64,000 nt of DNA, from positions 92,633 through 156,632 of the forward strand of contig JAUWQV010000002.1 of the NCBI GenBank assembly GCA_030610945.1, read 5' to 3'. This document shows, in pieces, positions 31,726 through 41,099 of this stretch. Source of the DNA: Methanocellales archaeon. GTDB taxonomy: Archaea; Halobacteriota; UBA148; JAUWXC01. Under the pieces are notes generated by a model, which had not been told where the DNA came from, did no database searches, and saw only the letters and a program-made list of their open reading frames with translations. The position numbers were made by a program, and so were the translations under genes. Numbering within the stretch: the stretch's first letter is position 1; each line of letters opens with the position of its first letter.

Positions 31726-32793
31726 CTATCTCCCTTTTTCCAGCTTCCTAACATATGCTGAGACGCCTGCCCCAATCGATGCTATGACAACTGCGCCAAT
31801 AATGCATGCCAAAAGAGTCTGAATTGCATTCATCGTGAAGCCAGACTTGCTGACTGATAATACATATTCACTCCCGCCCCAGAGGATTATGCCTGCTGCA
31901 GATATGAAGAACGGCAATACCCAACAGCGCCATGCCCTCTCTTTACTCAGATATGCATCGACGAGCTTACCGATGCCGGAAAGCAACCCTCCGGCTACGA
32001 ACCACCAGACCGAAGCGTTGATGAACGTTACGATTATCATCAGTCCCTGTGGTTCAAGCAGCCAGCAGTTAGCCAGTCCCTGGACGATGCCTATTAGCCC
32101 GAATATCACCGCGGCGATGTATGTCACGAACGATATTTTTCCCCCATAAAATGAGCGCTTCAAATTTTCTGCAAAGTCCTCCATGACATCGTCCAGCCCA
32201 AATCCCCTGAAGAGCAGATAAACGCCGACGAATGCCATGATGGCAATAATCGCACCTTGTGGATAGCCTGCAATTAGCGAGATGGCATAGATAATGCATG
32301 CCAGTCCAAGCGGTATAAAGAAGGTCTTGGAAACTTTCGGGTCGCTAAACAGTTCCTTGATGATATAATACGTGCTCTCAAGGTTTTGGCTTTGCTTAAC
32401 GATAATGCGCCGCACGGAACTTACTTTGGCCCTAGATTCAATGAGGGGTAGCACAAATTCATCTTCCGCGCCATCAGTCACCACTATCACCCTATCTGCC
32501 TTATACCTCTCCAGAACTGCATCGAGATGGTCGGCTATGACTAAATCTGACTGAACGCCTACATTTAGGCTACCGCTGATTAACACAACCTCTGCATCAA
32601 CCCCTCTTGCTCTAAGTTCATCATAAGTTTGAATCGCCCCAAAGATGGTGTTGAGATCTGAGTCCTCTGGGTCAGAGAGTGCTAACTGCGTTGCAGCCTG
32701 AATATTAGCATCTCTACCAATGACGGGACTTTTAATTCCAACTTTCCGACCTATATCGTCATCCCTGTCGACACAAATTACAAGAGTTTTCAC
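31726..32793 (-). CDS. DUF373 family membrane protein
   Basis: MKTLVICVDRDDDIGRKVGIKSPVIGRDANIQAATQLALSDPEDSDLNTIFGAI followed by C-terminal TM helices. Confidence 0.9.
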   Translation of the reverse strand: MKTLVICVDRDDDIGRKVGIKSPVIGRDANIQAATQLALSDPEDSDLNTIFGAIQTYDELRARGVDAEVVLISGSLNVGVQSDLVIADHLDAVLERYKADRVIVVTDGAEDEFVLPLIESRAKVSSVRRIIVKQSQNLESTYYIIKELFSDPKVSKTFFIPLGLACIIYAISLIAGYPQGAIIAIMAFVGVYLLFRGFGLDDVMEDFAENLKRSFYGGKISFVTYIAAVIFGLIGIVQGLANCWLLEPQGLMIIVTFINASVWWFVAGGLLSGIGKLVDAYLSKERAWRCWVLPFFISAAGIILWGGSEYVLSVSKSGFTMNAIQTLLACIIGAVVIASIGAGVSAYVRKLEKGR

Positions 32794-32841
32794 TTCAACC
32801 TCTACAAAGTATTGAAGAGAGGGATATAAAAAGATTCGTAC

Positions 32842-33699
32842 TTATAGCAGACCGGAACGCTGAAGTGCGAGCAGGTCGTCCGTGTCTATTTTTCCACCTT
32901 TTTTAAGCCGCTCATATATGCCCTCTGCCGTTTCCTTAGCTTTAGCCCTCTCCTCGCTTTCCTTGGCATCCCTGCTCATTTTTCTCAAGCCGGCAATCAA
33001 CTTATTAAAGTCTCTAATCTCTTTCTGATGCTTGATGAACTTGTGATGATATTCATCAGCTGTTTCCTGTGCCTTTACAAACTCCTTGTGCGCAGCATCT
33101 GCTTCAACCCGCACCGCATCTACTTCGTTAAATGCAGCAATCATCTTATCATGCTGCTCTTGCGCCATGTCAGCATATTTAGTGACTTTTTCATGATATT
33201 CCGATGCCTTGTCGCGCAACGCCTGCGCTTCTTCCAGCAGGGCCTTTAATTCTTTATCCTGCTCCAGTTGTGCTTTCTTGTTTAGGAACTCTTCCTGAAG
33301 TGTAGAAATTTTTTCGACAAGCTGCCGCTCCTTACCAGTGCTCAGCACCTCAGTTTGCTGTTTGAATTCCAGCAGATCAATTTCTCTCTGAAGCTCATGA
33401 AGTGACCACTCTCCTCCGCTTTTTCTTTTGCGCAACCTGTCCACTTTTACATAAATCTTGCCAGCATCTTCATTCAGTTCATCCCGCTTTGCTTTATAAG
33501 TGCTGACCTTTTGATTGTATTTATCCCTCGCCTCTTTGTACGCCTGCGCCTCTTTCACTAAATCTTTCGTCTTCGTATTAAGCTCATCCCTCTGCGCCGC
33601 TAACTTACTGGCTTTGGCATTCCATTCATTTCGTCCTTCTTTGGCATTCTCGGCTTCTTTTTGTACTTTTGCCTTCTTTTTCAACAGCTCTTCCAACAT
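32842..33699 (-). CDS. Archaeal coiled-coil protein
   Basis: 285 aa, long heptad-rich KKKAKVQKEAENAKEGRNEWNAKASKLAAQRDELN; adjacent to serB. Confidence 0.85.
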   Translation of the reverse strand: MLEELLKKKAKVQKEAENAKEGRNEWNAKASKLAAQRDELNTKTKDLVKEAQAYKEARDKYNQKVSTYKAKRDELNEDAGKIYVKVDRLRKRKSGGEWSLHELQREIDLLEFKQQTEVLSTGKERQLVEKISTLQEEFLNKKAQLEQDKELKALLEEAQALRDKASEYHEKVTKYADMAQEQHDKMIAAFNEVDAVRVEADAAHKEFVKAQETADEYHHKFIKHQKEIRDFNKLIAGLRKMSRDAKESEERAKAKETAEGIYERLKKGGKIDTDDLLALQRSGLL

Positions 33700-33717
33700 A
33701 CTCCTTCTCCTTTTCGC

Positions 33718-34371
33718 CTACAACAGAGGGATCAACAATCCTAGGTCTTTTTGGTCAATTATTATATCTGCCACAGTCTTTAATACAGGGTCTGCATTAA
33801 AGGCTATCGAAAGCCCAGCCTTCTCGAACATAGCTACATCATTTGCTCCATCCCCCACAACTATACAGTCCTGAGGCGACATGCCTTCTGACTTTGCTAT
33901 CTGCTCTAACACATGCACCTTCGCATTTTGCTCTGTCAGGGGCCCCTTTACCTCGCCGGTCACCATGCCGTCTTTAATTACCAGCTCGTTTGCAACTATA
34001 TAGTCCAGATTAAGTCTCTCATTGACCGTATTCACGACTATCATGAAACTTCCGGTGACTGCTACGACTGTATATCCCTTGGATTTTGCCTCCCTGAGCA
34101 AGCGCTCAGCCCCTGGCATTATTGGGATGTGCTCTGCCACCTTAATGACCTCGGTTTCAGGCAATCCACGCAAAAGCTGCACCCGTTCTCTAAGAGCTTT
34201 GCCAAAATCAATTTCGCCCTTCATCACCATGCTAGTGATTTTTGCAACCTCTTTGCCAACGCCCGCAACCTCGGCAAGTTCATCGATTATTTCGGCATCA
34301 ATAAGGGTACTATCTACATCAAATATAATCAGTTTACGTCGCCGCACCTTACCACCTAAATGGAGATTCAT
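33718..34371 (-). CDS. serB: Phosphoserine phosphatase
   Basis: [68 protein letters not shown]. Confidence 0.93.
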   Translation of the reverse strand: MNLHLGGKVRRRKLIIFDVDSTLIDAEIIDELAEVAGVGKEVAKITSMVMKGEIDFGKALRERVQLLRGLPETEVIKVAEHIPIMPGAERLLREAKSKGYTVVAVTGSFMIVVNTVNERLNLDYIVANELVIKDGMVTGEVKGPLTEQNAKVHVLEQIAKSEGMSPQDCIVVGDGANDVAMFEKAGLSIAFNADPVLKTVADIIIDQKDLGLLIPLL

Positions 34372-35623
34372 ATGCCCCCTCGCCGTCGTCGAAGCAATAA
34401 TGAACCTTTTGATAATCCTTTTTTATAGACATCACATCATTTTTAACCTTCTCAGGTTCTTCTTCCTCGAGTATGATGCGTTTGAAGAACTGGGCAATCT
34501 CCCTCATCTCAGGTTCTTTCATTCCCAGACGCGTCAATTCCTGCGTTCCCAAACGAATGCCGGATGGGTCGCCAGGATTGTTCACATCGTCCCAGGGAAG
34601 AAGATTCTTGTTGATGATGATATTTGCTTTCTCGAGATTGGATGCAACCTTCGCACCCCCTCCGCATTTTGAAACATCAGCAGCCACCTGATGCGATTGA
34701 GTAAATCCATTGTCTTTACACAATACGTCCAAACCCGCATCATATAATGCCTGGGCAAGCGCCTGAGCATTGTTTATCATCTGCTTAGCATATTCCTCGC
34801 CAAATACGAGCGTTTCTGCCAATGTTACCGCTAAGCCAGCCTTATGATGCAGGTGATGATTGCTTGTCGTTCCTGGAAAGACCGCATTATCCACAGCATC
34901 GGCAACGTCGGACTTGCATAATATCAATGCGCCCTGCGGTCCAGGAAATGACTTGTGAGTTGGGCACGTTACAATGTCTGCCCCTTCCCGCAAAGGATCT
35001 TGGAACTGTTTGCCTGCGATTAACCCTAATACATGCGCGGCATCGTAGATGATTTTCGCACCAACCTCATCTGCCGCTTTCCTTGCCTCCCTTACAGGAT
35101 GTGGAAACAGGAACAAGCTCCCCCCAAACATGATCACCTTCGGCTTTACGTCAAAGATTTTTTGGACCATTAAATCCGCGTCGATATTCATCTTTTTCTC
35201 ATCAAAGGGGTGTGTAGTAATTCGCAGCCCCCTAATGCCGGCTGCTGAATATTTGGCATGACTTATGTGCCCGCCATCCGGCACGCCCAATGACATCAAC
35301 AAGTCTTCATGCGCGGCAAGCGCCAAAAATGCGGCGAGATTCGCATTGACGCCAGATACCGGTTGAACATTCACGTGCTCCGCATCAAACAGACGTTTTG
35401 CCAATTCTATTGCCTTCGCCTCGATTTGGTCAATGTACTTGCAGCCCTGATAATACCTATGCCCCACCTTTCCCTCGGCATACCTGTGCCCTAAATCAGA
35501 GGCAAGCAACCGCCTAACAGTCGGGCTAGTAAGGTTTTCACTGGCAATCATTGGTAGCGAGTTTTTGAATAATTCGTGATGCGCATTTGTAGCATCCAGG
35601 ATATGTTGTACATCTGAATTCAT
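34349..35623 (-). CDS. glyA: Serine hydroxymethyltransferase
   Basis: [51 protein letters not shown] (PLP Lys). Confidence 0.95.
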   Translation of the reverse strand: MNSDVQHILDATNAHHELFKNSLPMIASENLTSPTVRRLLASDLGHRYAEGKVGHRYYQGCKYIDQIEAKAIELAKRLFDAEHVNVQPVSGVNANLAAFLALAAHEDLLMSLGVPDGGHISHAKYSAAGIRGLRITTHPFDEKKMNIDADLMVQKIFDVKPKVIMFGGSLFLFPHPVREARKAADEVGAKIIYDAAHVLGLIAGKQFQDPLREGADIVTCPTHKSFPGPQGALILCKSDVADAVDNAVFPGTTSNHHLHHKAGLAVTLAETLVFGEEYAKQMINNAQALAQALYDAGLDVLCKDNGFTQSHQVAADVSKCGGGAKVASNLEKANIIINKNLLPWDDVNNPGDPSGIRLGTQELTRLGMKEPEMREIAQFFKRIILEEEEPEKVKNDVMSIKKDYQKVHYCFDDGEGAYESPFRW

Positions 35624-35716
35624 GATAATCTCGTCTGGGGTTGATTAGTAGAAACCAGAGGGCTTAAAATTTTCTATGATAGTAGTTATATTTAATCGTT
35701 AAGCGCTGTTATATGG

Positions 35717-36559
35717 ATGATGGGAGAAGGCACTATGCTTAAGATAGGATTCGCAAAAATCGGCAATCTTGGGATTTCTCAAACAGTCGACCTTGCATTA
35801 GACGAAAGGGCAGAGAGGAATATCTTAACAAGGACGATTAGCACCGGCGCAAAGACTACGCTGGAGCAGGCATTAGATGCAATAAAGATGGTGCTAGACT
35901 TTACCCCTGACCTTGTCATTATTGTCACTCCCACCACATCACTACTGACCTCTGGCACGATTAAGGCATTGCACAAACCATGCATTATTATCTCGGCTGC
36001 TCCTGCGAAGAAAGCGCTCAACACGTTGAAAAAAAGTGGTTTCGGTTACATCATTTTGCCTGGCGACCCACTAATAGGCGCAAGAAGGGAGTTTCTCGAT
36101 TCTACGGAGATGACGCTTTTTAACTCGGACGTTCTGCGCGTATTGGCAGTATGCGGTGCAGTGCAATTAGTTCAAGAGGAGATAGATGCAGTCATAGAGC
36201 AGATTCAAAATGGAAAGGAAGTGAAACTGCCGCAGATCATCGCAGATGCCTCTGTAGTGGTCGATAGGGCAGGATTCTCAAATCCGTATGCGAAGGCAAA
36301 GGCATTGGCCGCGTATCAAATGGCCGAAAAGGTGGACGAGATAAATACAAGAGCATGTTTTATACTTGATGATTCGAGAGAATATACCATAACTGCTGCA
36401 TCTGCACATGAACTCATGAGAGCTGCCGCGCTTCTGGCTGACGAGGCAAGGGAGATGGAGAAGTCTGAAGATGCGGTCTTGCGAAGGCCCCATGATGACT
36501 CGGGCGCCATTATGTGCAAGGTTCGACTGCTGGACAAACCGAGAAAAGGTGGTGATTAG
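35717..36559 (+). CDS. mtd: F420-dependent methylenetetrahydromethanopterin dehydrogenase
   Basis: KIGFAKIGNLGISQTVDLALDERAERN; PGDPLIGARREFLDSTEMTLFNSDVLRVLAVCGAVQLVQEEID. Confidence 0.95.
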   Translation: MMGEGTMLKIGFAKIGNLGISQTVDLALDERAERNILTRTISTGAKTTLEQALDAIKMVLDFTPDLVIIVTPTTSLLTSGTIKALHKPCIIISAAPAKKALNTLKKSGFGYIILPGDPLIGARREFLDSTEMTLFNSDVLRVLAVCGAVQLVQEEIDAVIEQIQNGKEVKLPQIIADASVVVDRAGFSNPYAKAKALAAYQMAEKVDEINTRACFILDDSREYTITAASAHELMRAAALLADEAREMEKSEDAVLRRPHDDSGAIMCKVRLLDKPRKGGD

Positions 36560-38203
36560 ATAAAAAAGACGGAGGAGACTATTGTATACTATATCTTAGC
36601 CACAATTATGTTAGTTATCATCTACAGCGAGATTTTTATCATCCTCATGAGTTTCGAGGACAGATCGTTCAGCTTCATAGCTGCAGTATACTGGACGCTC
36701 TCCACTCTGACCACGGTAGGATTTGGAGATATAGTTTTTACTAGCGAGATTGGAATGGCGTTCTCAAGCATCGTTGCCGTCTCTGGCGTATGCATGCTCT
36801 TTGCGTTCCTCCTCCCAGTGATAATCATGCCATGGGTGGAGAGGAGAATTCAGGCAGAGCTGCCCACAAAAGTTGCACGGTCAATGAAAAATCATATATT
36901 AATATGCGGCTACAATGCGTTGATTGAGACGTTAGTCAAGGAATTGAAAACTAAAAAACACCCTTTTGTACTTATCGATAAGGATGAGCAAATTATCAAA
37001 AAACTTTCAATGGAGGTGCCTTGTGTTCATGGAGACCCAGGAGACGAAAACACACTTAAAAACGCCCAGATTAGCAACGCACGGCTCTTAATCACGAATA
37101 TACCAGATGAAGAGAGTGCTGAGGTCGTTTTGACAGCATCCAAGCTGTTTGATGGCAAGATCATTTCTATGATTGATGACTTGAGTATGGCAAGATATAT
37201 TGAGTATGCGGGAGCGGACTTGGTGGTCTCTCCCAAACACCTGCTTGGAACATATATTGGCAGAAGAGCCAGTATGCCCCTGGGCAAGGAACTGATTGAT
37301 GTCACAGAGTTCGGCAAAGGGCTCAAAGTGCTGGAATTCCCAATTCGTGCTGATTCGCTTGTTGCGGATAAAACGATTAGAGAGAGTGAAATTAGGGAGA
37401 AAAGTGGGTGTGTTATCATAGGGCTGTGGAAAGATGGGAGAATGATTCCAAATCCCAGTTCTGGCACTACAATCAGCCAGAACTCGATAATTATAGCCCT
37501 CGGAACTGATGAACAGCTGGAGAAGTTGAGCAAACTGACCGCAGAGTACAAGCGCAGCATGAAGGGGCGCTATATCATCGCTGGCTTTGGAGATGTTGGT
37601 GAACAAGCAGCAAAGGTGCTGAAAGAAAAGAAGATACCTTTTACAGTGATAGATGAGAAGGAGATTGCAGATGTTACCCAAGTGGTTGGCAGTGCAACAG
37701 ATGAAGAAGTGCTGAAGCGCGCCGGCCTTGCAGATGCATCCACGCTTATCGTGACGTTGAACACAGATCTTGACAACATTTTCACGACGCTTATCGCCAG
37801 GAAAATGAATCCAAACCTACGGATAATATCCAGGGCAAACGCCGAGCGTTCGATTGACAAGCTATACAGGGCAGGCGCAGATTATGTTCTGGCGCTATCG
37901 GTAATCGGAGGTCAAATGCTGGCAAGCATGATAGCTACAGAAGAATTTATGGCTGAAACGACTGTCGTAGAGGGGCTCAAGGTTGTGGAGTATAAAGTGA
38001 AAACACCTGCACTGGCAGGAAAAAGTATAGCCTCGACGAAGATCGGGTCAATGACCGGTTGTACTGTGGTCGCGATTGAGTATAATAGGCATTTTATTCC
38101 CAATCCCTCCTCGGAAGAGGTCATACCGCCTGGAGCAAAATTGATGTTAATTGGAACCAGGGACCAAATCCGTACGTTTGAAGAAAAATTTGTAGGAAGT
38201 TAA
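36560..38203 (+). CDS. 2TM potassium channel with two RCK (TrkA-N/TrkA-C) domains; start uncertain (first ATG is 36608)
   Basis: Selectivity filter TLTTVGFGD; HILICGYNALIETLVKEL and RYIIAGFGDVGEQAAKVL Rossmann motifs. In-frame reading from 36560 completes TM1 (IVYYILATIMLVIIYSEIF). Confidence 0.85.
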   Translation: MKKTEETIVYYILATIMLVIIYSEIFIILMSFEDRSFSFIAAVYWTLSTLTTVGFGDIVFTSEIGMAFSSIVAVSGVCMLFAFLLPVIIMPWVERRIQAELPTKVARSMKNHILICGYNALIETLVKELKTKKHPFVLIDKDEQIIKKLSMEVPCVHGDPGDENTLKNAQISNARLLITNIPDEESAEVVLTASKLFDGKIISMIDDLSMARYIEYAGADLVVSPKHLLGTYIGRRASMPLGKELIDVTEFGKGLKVLEFPIRADSLVADKTIRESEIREKSGCVIIGLWKDGRMIPNPSSGTTISQNSIIIALGTDEQLEKLSKLTAEYKRSMKGRYIIAGFGDVGEQAAKVLKEKKIPFTVIDEKEIADVTQVVGSATDEEVLKRAGLADASTLIVTLNTDLDNIFTTLIARKMNPNLRIISRANAERSIDKLYRAGADYVLALSVIGGQMLASMIATEEFMAETTVVEGLKVVEYKVKTPALAGKSIASTKIGSMTGCTVVAIEYNRHFIPNPSSEEVIPPGAKLMLIGTRDQIRTFEEKFVGS

Positions 38204-38207
38204 AGGG

Positions 38208-38984
38208 ATGTTTACTAAACCAGAGGAAGTTGTCGATGGAGTTGCCGCGTTCATCAAAACCAACGTTGAAAAGGCGCACCGAGAGGGCGTAGTCATAGGG
38301 TTGAGCGGTGGTGTCGATTCGGCTTTAGCTGCTACCCTTGCAGTTAAAGCGCTTGGCAAAGAACGTGTCTTGGGCATCTTGCTGCCAGAAAGGGATGTTA
38401 CATGCACAGAGGATGTCGAAGATGCAATGCAAGTCGCCAAGATGCTTGGCATCAAGCACAAGACGATTGATATAGCAGAAATTCACACTGCCTTTGCATC
38501 CGCACTCCCGGACTATGACCCAAATGCGAAGGTTTGCAGTGGCAATCTCAAGGCGCGAATACGAATGTGCGCTCTTTATTACTACGCGAATCTACTAAAC
38601 CTGCTCGTGATAGGAACCGGCAACAAAACAGAGATTCTTTTAGGATATACTACGAAATATGGCGATAGTGCTGCAGACATGCTCCCTTTGGGCGAGCTCT
38701 ACAAGACGCAGGTGCTGGAGGTTGCTGAACATCTTGGAGTTTCAGAGCGCATAATCAAAAAACCGCCCTCTGCAGGGCTTTGGAAGGGGCAAACCGACGA
38801 AAAGGAGCTGGGCATCTCCTATGAACTCGCCGATAGCATTTTAATAAAACTGACAGATGAGAAGAAAACGCCCGCCGAGATAAAAAAAGAACTGGGCATC
38901 TCAGAAGACGTTATAGAGCGCATCGTAAAGCGCGTTGAAAAGAACAAGCACAAGAGGGAGATGACGCCGGTTCCGGAGATTTAG
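38208..38984 (+). CDS. nadE: NAD+ synthase
   Basis: VVIGLSGGVDSALAATLAVKALG; GTGNKTEILLGYTTKYGDSAADMLPLGELYKTQV. Confidence 0.96.
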   Translation: MFTKPEEVVDGVAAFIKTNVEKAHREGVVIGLSGGVDSALAATLAVKALGKERVLGILLPERDVTCTEDVEDAMQVAKMLGIKHKTIDIAEIHTAFASALPDYDPNAKVCSGNLKARIRMCALYYYANLLNLLVIGTGNKTEILLGYTTKYGDSAADMLPLGELYKTQVLEVAEHLGVSERIIKKPPSAGLWKGQTDEKELGISYELADSILIKLTDEKKTPAEIKKELGISEDVIERIVKRVEKNKHKREMTPVPEI

Positions 38985-39023
38985 ACTAATTGAATCACAT
39001 CAAATTTATATACCTTTACTTAT

Positions 39024-39045
39024 CATAACTTATCGGTAAGTTATG
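39024..39045. promoter_or_regulatory. Inverted repeat CATAACTTA-TCGG-TAAGTTATG overlapping the toxin-gene start codon; TATA-like TTTATATA just upstream
   Basis: Perfect 9-bp arms with 4-nt spacer; right arm contains the ATG at 39043. Confidence 0.65.
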
Positions 39046-39252
39046 GAATTTATTTTCACTAGACATGCAAAAGAAAAGATGGATTGTTTGGGATATGCAC
39101 CAAGTGAAGTCAAAGAAACGATTGTTAAGGGCATGAAAATTGGCCCTGATTCAAGAGGAGGTATGCATGCTAGGATGGGTGTCCTAGAAGTTGTCTTTAG
39201 AAAGTTGGATCAAAAAGTGGTTGTGATAACTGTATTCGAAGTAAAAAGGTGA
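39043..39252 (+). CDS. DUF4258 family putative toxin
   Basis: FIFTRHAKEKMDCLGYAPSEVKETI...VVITVFEVKR, followed by overlapping antitoxin ORF. Confidence 0.8.
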   Translation: MEFIFTRHAKEKMDCLGYAPSEVKETIVKGMKIGPDSRGGMHARMGVLEVVFRKLDQKVVVITVFEVKR

Positions 39253-39590
39253 TGAATATGTTGGAAAAATGCATAATGTGTGGTAAGAAGCTGAAGAGGG
39301 AAAAGGTGGATTACGAGGTCTGTGGGATCAATCTAGGAAAGTTTCCAGCAGATGTCTGCTCCTGTGGAGAACAGTACTTCGATGAAAAGACGGCTGAAAG
39401 AATGACGGAAGCTGCTAAGAAAGCTGGAGTTTTTGGAATTGCAAAAAAGACGAAGGTCAGTTATACTGGGAAATCATTAATGGTGCGCATACCCAAGCAA
39501 ATAGCAGAGTTCGCAGATTTGAAAAAGGGAGAAGAAGTTGAAATCGTCCCAGAGGGTAGAAAGAAAATCTTGGTGAGGGTTATAGATTGA
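39249..39590 (+). CDS. YgiT/MqsA-like zinc-finger plus SpoVT-AbrB domain antitoxin
   Basis: CIMCGKKLKREKVDYEVCGINLGKFPADVCSCGEQYF; AbrB-like YTGKSLMVRIPKQIAEFADLKKGEEVEIVPEGRKKILV. Confidence 0.8.
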   Translation: MMNMLEKCIMCGKKLKREKVDYEVCGINLGKFPADVCSCGEQYFDEKTAERMTEAAKKAGVFGIAKKTKVSYTGKSLMVRIPKQIAEFADLKKGEEVEIVPEGRKKILVRVID

Positions 39591-39596
39591 ACTCAC

Positions 39597-40331
39597 TCAT
39601 TCTGCCAGAACTCTCTCAAATAGCCACCCATAATCCTGCGGCTTGGTTAGAAACTCTAGCAACTTCGGGTCCTTTCTGATAAGCCCATACATCTCCTTAT
39701 TCTTGTTCAGGCCGACATCAGGGAAGTTTGCAGGCTTTAGAAAGTGCATCTCTGGAACATCACCATAATTTTCGTTCTTGACGAATCCTGTAGTCAGCTC
39801 GAAGTATGCAACGCCTCCTTTTTCCCTTATGGGCTCGTAAACCGAGGAGAAATCCCTGGCAACCCAGTTGCACATTTTCAGCTCTTTGTTGGAAGGGTTT
39901 ATTGTTATATGGCCATAGTTGGGAGGAACAATCACCTTATCTCCCTTTGTAGCCTTGACCAGTACGACGTCCGTGATACCATCATTCTGGCGCCTCTGTA
40001 ACAAATAATGCGCACTTCCTTCCAGCACCTCATAAATCTCAGGATACGACAAATCAGTCCCAAGTACAGAAGGATGATAATGGCCCGCAGTTTTGACGTA
40101 CTCCATACCCAGCATGTGCGGCGGAATTACTGTCACATCATACCTCAGCCCGTTCTCCAGCATGATTTGCCTGTCTTTGACGCTCAGGGATAGGTCCCGA
40201 TACATATAATATAACTCTGGATTTCCTGCGCTCTTCAGCCATTTTTTATCATAGACGACATTCTTCATGTCATCCAATTTTCGCACGCTCGGCTTTGATA
40301 TCTTGTTACCAAATCTCAGGTCTCTTGTCAT
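39597..40331 (-). CDS. pgi: Cupin-type (archaeal) glucose-6-phosphate isomerase
   Basis: YDVTVIPPHMLGMEYVKTAGHYHPSVLGTDLSYPEIYEVLEGSAHYLLQ; VIVPPNYGHITINPSNKELKM. Confidence 0.9.
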   Translation of the reverse strand: MTRDLRFGNKISKPSVRKLDDMKNVVYDKKWLKSAGNPELYYMYRDLSLSVKDRQIMLENGLRYDVTVIPPHMLGMEYVKTAGHYHPSVLGTDLSYPEIYEVLEGSAHYLLQRRQNDGITDVVLVKATKGDKVIVPPNYGHITINPSNKELKMCNWVARDFSSVYEPIREKGGVAYFELTTGFVKNENYGDVPEMHFLKPANFPDVGLNKNKEMYGLIRKDPKLLEFLTKPQDYGWLFERVLAE

Positions 40332-41035
40332 GCCAGGTACACCGAGGTATCGATCTGTATGTCCTCTCGTATTTGATACTTGATAAGTTGCGTGGGCGCA
40401 GGAAACATGCCCCGTATCTTTGGTATGATGAGTTTATTGGTTACCTTATCGCCAACTCTTTCGGACTCGATGTCGAAGATGATGTCGCACGTATTGCTGA
40501 TGGTATTCACTACCTTTGGGTCATGCACACCTTTTAGAATATATAGATAAGATACACTATCGGTTTCCTTTGTTATGTCGTAAATCTGATCGATCAATTC
40601 TTTCATCCTACCATAGCTACTGTCCAGCTCCAAAAAAAAGGAGAATGTATCAATCACGCAAGTAAAATCCTTATATTTCCTCAATTTCTCGAGTTCATCC
40701 GAAAAATACTTTATGATCTCCTTGTCCCTCTTACTATTTGCAGAACCGCCACTCTTTTTATGATACTGCCCATACACATCGATGAAGGTTATATTATCCG
40801 TACTCAAACCAAAATCGAGGATGTTTTGTTTGATGTACTTTGGATCCCTGTCAGTCGCGAAGTAATACGATTTCCGCGCTGTAGCAAAGTGATATAGAAA
40901 AACCTCGGACATGGACTTTGGGTCAGTGCTGAATAAAACTACCGAGCCCCCAGGGAGGCCTCCGTTTAGATACCGATCCAGCATTTCGATGCCGGTGCTC
41001 TTCCTCTTTTCCACTTTTCCCTTTTCCACTTTCAT
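40328..41035 (-). CDS. KaiC/RadA-like protein with degenerate Walker A
   Basis: GIEMLDRYLNGGLPGGSVVLFSTDPKSMSEVFLYHFATARKSYYFATDRDP; retains YDFTCVIDTFSFFLEL-like Walker B region but no GxxxxGK[TS]. Confidence 0.75.
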   Translation of the reverse strand: MKVEKGKVEKRKSTGIEMLDRYLNGGLPGGSVVLFSTDPKSMSEVFLYHFATARKSYYFATDRDPKYIKQNILDFGLSTDNITFIDVYGQYHKKSGGSANSKRDKEIIKYFSDELEKLRKYKDFTCVIDTFSFFLELDSSYGRMKELIDQIYDITKETDSVSYLYILKGVHDPKVVNTISNTCDIIFDIESERVGDKVTNKLIIPKIRGMFPAPTQLIKYQIREDIQIDTSVYLA

Positions 41036-41099
41036 TTCACACCTGTTGAGCGTATTGATGTTATTTCTATTTGAACGTGATGTTTAAAAAAGCGATGGC

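Noticed and set aside
34349-34371. 23-nt glyA/serB overlap
   Set aside because: serB may start a few codons later at an internal site, so the overlap depends on start choice.
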